From assembly GCA_017555745.1 (NCBI GenBank), contig JAFZFU010000060.1, positions 1 to 64,000 of the forward strand: a DNA stretch of 64,000 nucleotides, given 5' to 3'. Both the position numbers and the translations under genes were made by a program. Source of the DNA: Bacteroidales bacterium (GTDB lineage: Bacteria > Bacteroidota > Bacteroidia > Bacteroidales > P3). Under the pieces are notes generated by a model. The model was not told the DNA's origin. It ran no database searches and saw nothing but the letters and a program-made list of their open reading frames with translations. Numbering within the stretch: position 1 is the first letter of the stretch; each line of letters starts with the position of its first letter. This document shows positions 54,286 to 61,562 of this stretch, in pieces.

Positions 54286-56121
54286 TTATTTAAATTTTTC
54301 GGTTAGGTCGTTTTCTTTCATTATTATCATTGTCTTCTTGCCGAAAGGCGACATATTGGGCATCTTACAACTAAACAATTGTGCTATTATATTTTGCATC
54401 TCTTCCTGTTTTAGTTTTTTACCATTGCGCACCGCCAACCGTTTTGCCATCGATAGTGCTATGCTCTGTTGCTTATCGGCAAATTTCTGCATAAGACTAT
54501 TTTTGTAGTCTTCCACTATTTCGTTCAACAGTGTTTGCACCTCGCTATCCTTTACTTCGGCCGGTATGGCTGTAGCAACAAACACCGTATTACCCAAAGT
54601 GTTCATCTCAAAACCCATATCCCTCAAATCGGGAAGTATTTCGGATATTATTTCGGCATCGGCGGCACTAAAACTGCACTGCACCGGAAACAATATCTGT
54701 TGCGATGCCGTATCTTTTATCGTTTGTCGGCTATAATGCTCGTACAATATGCGTTCGTGGGCTCGCTGCTGGTCTATTATCAGCAAGCCGGAACTCATGG
54801 TGCTGACGATATATTGGTTCAGCACCTGCACCACCCCCGAGGTGTTTATCTCGATATCGTGGTCGTCGGTTTTATCGCTTTCAACAAAGAGTGCTTGCTG
54901 CGATGTTTCTTCACTTCGCTCGTCGACATCAACGGCATTCGACATCTCAAAAAAGTTTTCCCATGCCTTATTGGTTGTCCTACTGCTATAATCCGAAAAA
55001 GAATTAGATTTAAAAGGATTATAATCAGTGTTTACCTTTACTGTAGGCGATGGCGGTATATATCCACGCGGTGCCGGTGCGGGATTAAGGTCGAGGCCTT
55101 CCACAGTATTGAATTCTATCTCGGTAGAGAGCGTATATTGACCCAACGTTTTTTTCACCGCCGATTTTAGTATGGCATATATTATCACCTCATCCAAAAA
55201 TTTTATCTCGGTTTTGGTGGGATGTATGTTTACATCTATCTTGGCAGGATCCACAGTGAGGTTGATAAAATACGAAGGATATGTTTTTTCGGGTAGCAAA
55301 TCCGAAAAAGCCTTTTCGATGGCATTGTTGAAATAATAACTCTTACAAAACCTATTATTGACAAACATATACTGCTCGCCTCTTGTTTTTTTCGAAAATT
55401 CGGGTTTACATATATAACCTTTTATCTGCACATCTTGCGTATTTTCCTCCACCGGGTTGAGACGTTCTTTATAACTATTGCCAAACAAAGCTGTGATACG
55501 CTGATGCATATTGCCGGCCATCAGCTGATATATCATCTTGTCGTTATTATAAAACGTAAATGCAATGTTGGTATGAATAAGAGCTATACGAAAAAACTCC
55601 TCTTCGATATGTTTAAACTCTACAGCATTTGTTTTAAGAAAATTACGTCGTGCCGGCACATTAAAAAACAGATTCTTTACAGCTATCGAAGTACCCACAG
55701 CACAAGCACACTCGTTCTGTTCTTTTATATCCGAACCTTCTATGGTAATGCAACTACCTATTTCATCGTCATGTCGACGTGTTTTAAGTTCCACCTGAGC
55801 CACAGCCGCTATCGATGCCAATGCCTCACCCCTAAAACCCATGGTGCGTATCAAAAAGAGATCTTGAGCCTGACGTATTTTACTTGTGGCATGACGTTCG
55901 AAACACAAACGCGCATCGGTGGGAGACATCCCACAACCATTGTCGATAACCTGTATCAATGTCCTACCGGCATCTTTTATTATCAATTGTATGTGTGTAG
56001 AACCGGCATCAATGGCATTTTCCAGCATTTCTTTCACAGCCGAAGCAGGACGCTGAACCACCTCGCCTGCAGCAATTTGATTGGCGATATTATCGGGTAA
56101 TATTTGTATTATATCAGACAT
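54286..56121 (-). CDS. mutL: DNA mismatch repair protein MutL
   Basis: Mismatch-repair ATPase of 611 residues. The GHKL ATPase region is intact: IANQIAAGEVVQRPASAVKE, ENAIDAGSTHI, VIDNGCGM, TMGFRGEALASI, and the 300s block with DVNIHPTKTEIKF. The C-terminal domain carries DQQRAHERILYE where endonuclease-active MutL proteins have DQHA-x2-E, and CKMPNMSPFGKKT instead of the CPHGRP metal site, so nicking activity is doubtful. This seems common in Bacteroidota, but I cannot verify it here. Its own -7 box lies 24 bp upstream. Confidence 0.95.
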   Translation of the reverse strand: MSDIIQILPDNIANQIAAGEVVQRPASAVKEMLENAIDAGSTHIQLIIKDAGRTLIQVIDNGCGMSPTDARLCFERHATSKIRQAQDLFLIRTMGFRGEALASIAAVAQVELKTRRHDDEIGSCITIEGSDIKEQNECACAVGTSIAVKNLFFNVPARRNFLKTNAVEFKHIEEEFFRIALIHTNIAFTFYNNDKMIYQLMAGNMHQRITALFGNSYKERLNPVEENTQDVQIKGYICKPEFSKKTRGEQYMFVNNRFCKSYYFNNAIEKAFSDLLPEKTYPSYFINLTVDPAKIDVNIHPTKTEIKFLDEVIIYAILKSAVKKTLGQYTLSTEIEFNTVEGLDLNPAPAPRGYIPPSPTVKVNTDYNPFKSNSFSDYSSRTTNKAWENFFEMSNAVDVDERSEETSQQALFVESDKTDDHDIEINTSGVVQVLNQYIVSTMSSGLLIIDQQRAHERILYEHYSRQTIKDTASQQILFPVQCSFSAADAEIISEILPDLRDMGFEMNTLGNTVFVATAIPAEVKDSEVQTLLNEIVEDYKNSLMQKFADKQQSIALSMAKRLAVRNGKKLKQEEMQNIIAQLFSCKMPNMSPFGKKTMIIMKENDLTEKFK

Positions 56122-56144
56122 TTTCTATCTCTCATTTTAATTTG

Positions 56145-56152
56145 CAAAGATA
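56145..56152 (-). promoter_or_regulatory. -7 box of mutL-rhomboid
   Basis: Minus-strand TATCTTTG at 56145-56152, 24 bp before the ATG; no good -33 element. Confidence 0.5.
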
Positions 56153-56273
56153 CGATTTTTTTTTGAATTAGAAATCACTTTACAGCCGATTTCTTGTTTT
56201 AAAAAGAAATGCTCTTACCCATAAAAAATAACACCCTATCATCAATCTCTTCGCAATAGGGTTTCACGAGCAC

Positions 56274-56407
56274 GATGGTATACCGTCAAATTAGGGATGG
56301 TATATGGGGGGCAAAATTCCCTCCCGATGCCGAGATAACAACGTCCCGACGTAGCACAAAAATCCTCGCGAGGAAAATCTCACGACCTCGTGAGGAAAAT
56401 ATTTTGT
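56274..56407. repeat. Array 6: units of 22 bp, four strong and two weak
   Basis: Strong units start at 56320 (CCTCCCGATG), 56342 (CGTCCCGACG), 56364 (CCTCGCGAGG) and 56386 (CCTCGTGAGG), strictly 22 bp apart. Two earlier words, GATGGTATA at 56274 and 56296, share the period. CCTCGCGAGG is a perfect palindrome. Units 1-2 share TCCCGA and units 3-4 share CG-GAGG with the tail AAAAT, the same split as in array 5. Confidence 0.75.
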
Positions 56408-56434
56408 ATAAAAAGTCGGGACAAACGTATGTTT

Positions 56435-56560
56435 TATCAAAATAAATATGTAATTTTGCACCTCGAAAACAAGTAATAAATATGTATCAAACAAGCACAA
56501 ATATAACCCCGAGATACAGCCAAGAAACGCACTATAACTACGTAAAAAATAGTGTTTTTG
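56435..56560 (+). repeat. Rhs-tip promoter/leader repeat, copy 1
   Basis: About 126 bp repeated without gaps at 58323-58448 (some 17 mismatches by eye, offset 1888 bp). It contains a -7 box TAATTTTG at 56451-56458, the start codon and the first 20-25 codons of the Rhs tip gene. Confidence 0.85.
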
Positions 56561-57393
56561 GATGTTGTACTTTCACCGGGAAAGAAAGAGACTCAGAGAC
56601 AGGCTTTTCCTACTTCGGAGCAAGGTACTACGATTCGGATATTTTGACGGGGTGGCTTAGTGTGGATCCGATGGCGGATAAGTATCCGAATATTTCTCCT
56701 TATGCTTATTGTGCTTGGAACCCTGTTAGGTTGGTGGACCCGGATGGAAAAGAGATTGATAAGGGAACCTTAACTGACGAAATTAAAAATATGATTAATG
56801 AAAATCATAAAAACTACAATAAAGCATTTCATGACATCTACAATAATTTAGATAGTGATCCAAATACAATTTACAGATTTTGTCTCGGAGAAGGTATTGA
56901 TAAAGGTGGTTCAACAACGTATGGAGGTACTGATGAAAGAGGAAAAGATATAATCAACATAAATTACACAAAAGGAGGAGGTATTAAACGTGCAAAAGAA
57001 GGTTGTTTATTAGAAGAAACTTATCATGCATATCAATTTATGAATGGAAAGTTTGGTTATAAAATTGAAAATGGAAAATTTGTTGGTTGTGTATCTTTGG
57101 ATTTAAACGATGAATTTGAAGCAAAAGTTTGGGTTGCAGAAAATATTCCATCCAAACCCGGAAAACCTAAGATTGGATATTATAAGGATATTGAAAAACT
57201 TAAAAATGCAAAGATTGAGTGTTTTAGAAGTTTCTTAAAAAACTGTCCGACTGTAGATTTTACAGAATATGAAACTTTAAAAAACAACCCACTGAATATG
57301 TATGACTGTCAAAATATAAATTTTGATAGTAAAGGACGAGCATATAGTTTGGAAAGTGGTGTTAGAATAGTGGGACGAAAACCAGTAAAATAA
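56482..57393 (+). CDS. Orphan Rhs tip protein with C-terminal toxin-like domain
   Basis: A 303-residue protein lacking the Rhs shell. Residues 1-30 are a leader shared with a second locus. Residues about 31-92 are the end of an Rhs core (TGKERDSETGFSYFGARYYD, DPMADKYPNISPYAYCAWNP, VDPDGKEI). Residues about 93-303 are a variable C-terminal domain. There, EETYHAYQF (178-186) followed by NDEFEAKV (209-216) resembles a zincin metalloprotease site (HExxH plus Glu) whose first His is Glu178, so catalysis is uncertain. No signal peptide. The region is markedly AT-rich, a sign of transfer. A lipoprotein gene starts 8 bases later and might be its immunity partner (inference). Confidence 0.78.
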   Translation: MYQTSTNITPRYSQETHYNYVKNSVFGCCTFTGKERDSETGFSYFGARYYDSDILTGWLSVDPMADKYPNISPYAYCAWNPVRLVDPDGKEIDKGTLTDEIKNMINENHKNYNKAFHDIYNNLDSDPNTIYRFCLGEGIDKGGSTTYGGTDERGKDIININYTKGGGIKRAKEGCLLEETYHAYQFMNGKFGYKIENGKFVGCVSLDLNDEFEAKVWVAENIPSKPGKPKIGYYKDIEKLKNAKIECFRSFLKNCPTVDFTEYETLKNNPLNMYDCQNINFDSKGRAYSLESGVRIVGRKPVK

Positions 57394-57400
57394 TAATCAA

Positions 57401-58229
57401 ATGAAAAAAATATTATTTTTATCAATATTCGCTATTTTATGTTTATATAGCTGTAATAGATATGATTATCTAATTAATGATTATCGACTTTATGGCAATG
57501 GTGATTATTTTTCAGGAGATGAAAAATTTACACCAGATGCAATATTTTATGAAGTTAAAATTTTAGATATGCATTATATTGATAAAAATCCATTGAATTT
57601 AACGTGTATTTCTTCAGGTTATTCACATTATACAGCCGAACAAAAAAAAAGATGTTCAATCCACTATAGATAAATTTAGTTTTGTCAAAATAGAATTTCA
57701 AACAAAAAATATTTATGTTCACAAAAAGCTTGTTGAATATTACCTTAGACTCAAAATAGATACTAACTACATGTTCGCGATATCCCCATATCCTATGAAT
57801 TATTATTATTTAGCAGATACAACAGCTTTACGAAATATATCTACAATATACTATCCATTTAACGGGAAAAAGATAGTGTATGATAAATTGAAAAATAAAC
57901 TATTAGGAAATACATGTCTTATTGCTATTGACCCTCATAGAAATTTAAAATGTTATGACGTAGCACATCTAAATATGTCTGAATTTGTGGCAGACATATT
58001 TCCATTCAATCATTATTCAAAAGATAGTCTTTTTACTTATTCTTATATGTTGGATATTTTTACAAATGCTATAAATGCAGTAAATCACGATGTAAATCCG
58101 ACTATATATTACGAAAATAAATATTATCCTATTAATTATCTAGAAACATCTAAATTGCGTAGTGATTCAACAATAATAAGATCTACTCAATGTAATGATT
58201 GTGAATTTAGCCAACAATTGATTAACTAA
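57401..58229 (+). pseudogene. Lipoprotein interrupted by a frameshift in a run of nine A
   Basis: Two frames (57401-57673 and the one containing 57771-58229) join into a single protein of about 275 residues if one A of the A9 run at 57632-57640 is removed. The downstream frame stays open from that run through 57771, with no stop. It starts with a lipoprotein signal (MKKILFLSIFAILCLYSC, Cys18). The rest is rich in Tyr, Asn and Asp and not recognised. It lies 8 bases after the Rhs tip gene, where immunity genes commonly sit. The A run could be a sequencing error, a real mutation or a phase-variable/slippage site. Confidence 0.75.
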
Positions 58230-58322
58230 ATGAAACAATCGTTAAGTCTACAACATTATTGATAGTATTTGATTTTGCAGTCGGTAAAACTTAGTGCAAA
58301 GCTTAGGATAAATGTTATATTA

Positions 58323-58448
58323 TATCAAAATAAATATGTAACTTTGCAGTCCGAAAACAAGTAATAAATATGTATCAAACAAGCACAAATATAACCCCAA
58401 AATATAGGTATGAAACGCACTATAACTATATGGGGAATAGTGGTTTTG
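58323..58448 (+). repeat. Rhs-tip promoter/leader repeat, copy 2
   Basis: Second copy of the 126-bp element, with -7 box TAACTTTG at 58339-58346 and start codon at 58370. The translation MYQTSTNITPKY matches copy 1 for ten residues, and similarity goes on to about residue 25 before diverging. Confidence 0.85.
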
Positions 58449-58600
58449 TGGCTCAGATTGCTTTTTTCTTTGTTCTCCGCTTTTGTGCTATCGTTTCGTT
58501 AGTACTACACTTACCGCACAAATTCCTGCGGAAACGCTATCACAAAGCCACAGGCTTTGCTTCATGCTTTTGCATTATCACTACGTTAGCACTTCGTTAA
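58370..58600 (+). pseudogene. Rhs tip leader remnant without core or toxin
   Basis: A 76-codon frame whose first 25 or so residues match the Rhs tip leader. After GNSGFV it enters low-quality sequence (including FFFVLRFCAIVSLVLHL) derived from the 87-bp repeats downstream. No Rhs core or toxin domain follows. Probably the decayed start of a second tip cassette. Confidence 0.65.
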
Positions 58601-58634
58601 CCATGCAAATTCCTACGGAAACGCTATCGCAAAC
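58479..58634. repeat. Two copies of an 87-bp-spaced palindromic repeat
   Basis: Copies from 58479 and 58566 share GCTTTTG at one end, then CGTTAG, AATTCCT and CGGAAACGCTATC at the other. In copy 1 the two ends are partly inverted (TTTGTGCTATCG near 58482; the minus strand of its end reads TTTGTGATAGCG), so it can fold into a hairpin. Confidence 0.65.
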
Positions 58635-58703
58635 TCGCCATTTATAAGCGGATAAACAATCTTTAATACATAAGAGGTTTTAAAGAAATAAAGTCGTAAT
58701 AAA

Positions 58704-58747
58704 AAACGATAGTCGACCGATAATAGAGAATCCGACTACCGTTTTTT
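58704..58747 (-). terminator. Terminator of the 422-residue porin gene
   Basis: Arms AAACGATAGTCG (58704-58715) and CGACTACCGTTT (58733-58744), one mismatch, with A and T tracts outside. Confidence 0.8.
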
Positions 58748-58782
58748 TTACCAAAAGGCTATAAAGATTGCCTGGCGCGAAC

Positions 58783-60051
58783 CTAAAACTTATACACTGC
58801 TGCCAATATAAAACGAGTGTTTGCAACATCGTTGGTAGAAGTATAATGGTGATAGTCGTCGCATTCATCGCCATAGCCTGCCACTGTATATTCTACTTCG
58901 GCAAAGAATTGTACGTTTGGCGACACATACCAACCTATTCTGGGTTGTACACGCCACACATAGTCGATATCAAAACCCCGACCATATAATTTCCATCCAT
59001 CATCTACAGGATTTTCGAAGCCTGTATTCTTGGCATAGCCAAAGAAGATACCCGGACGCCAAGTGCCTGTGCTTTTGCCAAAATCAACCCATGTTGTGTA
59101 GCCTCCAAATGGTTGATAGTCGTAATAATATTTACCGTCGGCTGTCGTCATAACAGGACTCTCGGCATAGCCACCCATAAGCAGATGTGCATCCATATTT
59201 TGTGCTGCTATGGCCTGCATACGCAAACTCCAATTGTCGAAATCGTATTTAGCGAACAATGTGGAGCTATGCGATGCAAACATTGTGTTTGTAATATGAA
59301 CATTTCCTTCATCATCGATAAGCGATGTACGCGGTTTTAGCAGCAAGAAATTATATCCCAATCCCAAAAAGAATCTTCCACTATTGTAGCGAAGCATAGC
59401 CGTAAGATCGGGAATACAACTGTTTCGTAGATATTCGGCACTGCCGCCATTGGGTCCCGAACTTTTATTATCTAATTGAAAAGCGGCCACTGCCACAGCT
59501 TCTATTTTCCCCATGTATTGTGTGTAACGTGCTTGTACAGTACGCGAGTAAGGGTGGAAAGGTGCTCCCATATTCAAAGGACGGGTACCGGGCATTATCT
59601 CGTGTACCACAAAAGGTGTCCAATATTGTCCAATAAGCAATTCGGAATTTGCCCAACGCATATCCATATAGGCATGACGCAAACGCAACATATTGATACC
59701 AGAACCGGTGGCACCGGTAAAATCGCCTTCCATCAAACCGGTTACTTTGGCTCCAAGCATATCGGGAGTTTGTATTCGCAATCCCAATCTAGATGTTATG
59801 GTCAGCATATTCAACTGTGGAACGGCATTTATGTCGTTGCCATTTGCATCTAACGACTCGGGCAGTGGATAAAACAGCATTTCGCCTTCTCGGCCTTCCA
59901 ACACCTTGCGTGTGTCGACATAGATTTGTGGATTTATGTCGCCATAGAAATTTAATTTTACTTTCTTTTCGCTCTTATTGGCTGCAGTATCTTGTGCAAC
60001 TGCATTAAAGCCTGTAAATAATGTTATTACAATTAATAATATTCTTCTCAT
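58783..60051 (-). CDS. Outer-membrane porin-like protein (DcaP-like)
   Basis: A 422-residue outer-membrane protein with signal peptide (1-19, ending NAVAQ), a short polar linker, and a barrel of about 16 strands ending ILAAVYKF with the terminal Phe typical of outer-membrane proteins. Segments such as LTITSRLGLRIQTPDMLGAKVTGLMEGDFTGATG and LRLRHAYMDMRWANSELLIGQYWTPF match the DcaP-like porin type. The substrate is unknown. A terminator follows, and the neighbours upstream are on the same strand but 93 bp away. Confidence 0.82.
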   Translation of the reverse strand: MRRILLIVITLFTGFNAVAQDTAANKSEKKVKLNFYGDINPQIYVDTRKVLEGREGEMLFYPLPESLDANGNDINAVPQLNMLTITSRLGLRIQTPDMLGAKVTGLMEGDFTGATGSGINMLRLRHAYMDMRWANSELLIGQYWTPFVVHEIMPGTRPLNMGAPFHPYSRTVQARYTQYMGKIEAVAVAAFQLDNKSSGPNGGSAEYLRNSCIPDLTAMLRYNSGRFFLGLGYNFLLLKPRTSLIDDEGNVHITNTMFASHSSTLFAKYDFDNWSLRMQAIAAQNMDAHLLMGGYAESPVMTTADGKYYYDYQPFGGYTTWVDFGKSTGTWRPGIFFGYAKNTGFENPVDDGWKLYGRGFDIDYVWRVQPRIGWYVSPNVQFFAEVEYTVAGYGDECDDYHHYTSTNDVANTRFILAAVYKF

Positions 60052-60144
60052 TATTTCCTGTGTTTATCAAAATAATTAAACCAACCCAAATATGCTGTAT
60101 TTGATAATTTGGGTTGATTTAACGTATTGTAAATTAAGTATCGA

Positions 60145-60834
60145 TTATTTCTTTTTAAGATTTGCGATAGACAATATTACACCCAATGCCACACCCAAGA
60201 AAGCAGCAAACAACACTTGGAAGTTTTGAGGCAACAAGAATGTAATAGTGTGTGCAGGATACCAGAAGAATGGAATGGTTTTCTTAAACACGAAACTCCA
60301 TTGTACTTTCCAGTTTAGGTTAGTAATAATTTCGGTCATCTTGATAGGACGTAGAAAACCTTTTAGTGTGCCACCATTGTTTAGAATATGAGTATCGGTA
60401 ATTTTATGCAGTGTCATAAACACAGGTGCAAAAATACTGTTCATAAGTACACTTATGCAGAACGCCACCAAGAGTTTTCCCCACGATAGTCCACCTGCAA
60501 ACCACATTGGAGCTTCTTCCAATCCCAAATATTGCAAGAAAGACACTGTACCACCTTTGAACATAACCATAGCCATAGATATACCCATACCTAATATTCC
60601 CCATACTATCATACGAGGAAGCACACCAAAACCGGGCTCGTTGTACACACCCTTTTGGATTCTTAATCCTATCATTTCTCCCACTGTTGCCAATATAGCA
60701 AACTTAAAGAAACTCATTATCATACCATGTTCGGCAGTAAGTTGATTGTACATTGCGTACACCGAATCGAAAATAAAAAATGGTGCCAAAAATAGTATGG
60801 CACATCCAATAAAAATATAATCTTGCTTTTTCAT
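60145..60834 (-). CDS. Integral membrane protein, Mpv17/PMP22-like
   Basis: A 229-residue protein with about five or six membrane segments. The C-terminal region (VFKKTIPFFWYPAHTITFLLPQNFQVLFAAFLGVALGVILS) recalls the signature of the Mpv17/PMP22 family, where a W-x-P-x3-I-N-F-x2-V-P pattern is followed by a helix. The match is partial, so the assignment is tentative. It lies 36 bases after a small membrane-protein gene under a common promoter. Confidence 0.65.
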   Translation of the reverse strand: MKKQDYIFIGCAILFLAPFFIFDSVYAMYNQLTAEHGMIMSFFKFAILATVGEMIGLRIQKGVYNEPGFGVLPRMIVWGILGMGISMAMVMFKGGTVSFLQYLGLEEAPMWFAGGLSWGKLLVAFCISVLMNSIFAPVFMTLHKITDTHILNNGGTLKGFLRPIKMTEIITNLNWKVQWSFVFKKTIPFFWYPAHTITFLLPQNFQVLFAAFLGVALGVILSIANLKKK

Positions 60835-60870
60835 CTGTTGTATTTTTGTTATTACTATTTTTGATTTCTA

Positions 60871-61119
60871 TTATGCGTTTTCGTCTGTTTTCTCTATCTG
60901 TTCGGGCTCCGGCAACTCGTCGTTAGAAGGATGTATGGCACGAAATATTTTCCATGCATGAACATCTATAACTCCCAATGCCACCAATATCACAAGCACA
61001 AGTATATAAAAACTTATGCCTTCGGCCTTCATCTGAAACATTACAAAGAACATAGCCAATATCAACAACGACAATCCCCATATAGTAAGCACCGAGCCAA
61101 AACCTTTTATCTTTTTCAT
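60871..61119 (-). CDS. Small two-helix membrane protein
   Basis: An 82-residue protein with two membrane helices (about 8-28 and 36-56) and an acidic Pro/Glu-rich cytoplasmic tail (NDELPEPEQIEKTDENA). No family is recognised. It is the first gene of a two-gene unit with the Mpv17-like protein (36-base gap) and has a -7 box 53-60 bp upstream. Confidence 0.65.
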   Translation of the reverse strand: MKKIKGFGSVLTIWGLSLLILAMFFVMFQMKAEGISFYILVLVILVALGVIDVHAWKIFRAIHPSNDELPEPEQIEKTDENA

Positions 61120-61171
61120 AATAATCTGTATTTCAATAAATTATTTAAATATGCGTATTTTTATTGTTTTG

Positions 61172-61179
61172 CAAAGATA
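61172..61179 (-). promoter_or_regulatory. -7 box of the two membrane-protein genes
   Basis: Minus-strand TATCTTTG at 61172-61179; no consensus -33 element at the right distance. Confidence 0.5.
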
Positions 61180-61317
61180 CGAATAATAGTTTGTATATAC
61201 TATAATCAACAAAATAATAAGGCAAAATACTTGAAGGCAAAATATTTTTTTGGTAACGCAACATTCTGAAAAACAAAAGAAATAAAAGTTTTTTTGCCAT
61301 TATGCGAAAAAAAATAG

Positions 61318-61347
61318 TTGGTATTTCGAAATATTGTTGTAACTTTG
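61318..61347 (+). promoter_or_regulatory. Promoter of the TPP-riboswitch transcript
   Basis: -33 TTG at 61318-61320, 19 bases, -7 TAACTTTG at 61340-61347. Transcription would start near 61354, just before the riboswitch. Confidence 0.7.
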
Positions 61348-61379
61348 CATCGGATTTTAGAGTCCACAACCTTTTTTGA

Positions 61380-61460
61380 AAACGGGGTGCTATTGCCCGG
61401 GCAATGGCTGAGATTATACCCTTTGTACCTGTACGGATAATGCCGACGTAGGAAAGAGAG
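61380..61460 (+). ncRNA. TPP (thiamin pyrophosphate) riboswitch
   Basis: The conserved THI elements are all present in order: GGGGTGC at 61384, GGCTGAGATTATACCCTTTG (P2/J with CUGAGA and ACCC), TACCTGTACGGATAATGCC and GACGTAGGAA. TPP binding in such elements shuts off expression of thiamin genes. The aptamer ends about 100 bases before the ATG of the receptor gene. The expression platform is not clear from sequence. Confidence 0.95.
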
Positions 61461-61562
61461 ATTTATAATACCCTGTTTTTAATTTTGTAGAAAAAAGAAG
61501 CGAGCAGAAAAGCATGCGTTTTGTTGGCATCTTATTGTTTAACAAATTAAAAACAAACCAAA

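Larger units (their letters stand above)
56122..56481. other. Gene-free region between mutL and the Rhs tip gene
   Basis: Holds the mutL -7 box (56145-56152), a hairpin at 56233-56262, array 6 (about 56274-56407) and the Rhs-tip promoter (56451-56458). Confidence 0.6.

Noticed and set aside
58479-58634. Integron attC sites
   Set aside because: Hairpin-like repeats next to a gene remnant, but no R'/R'' core GTTRRRY-type ends and no integrase in the window.
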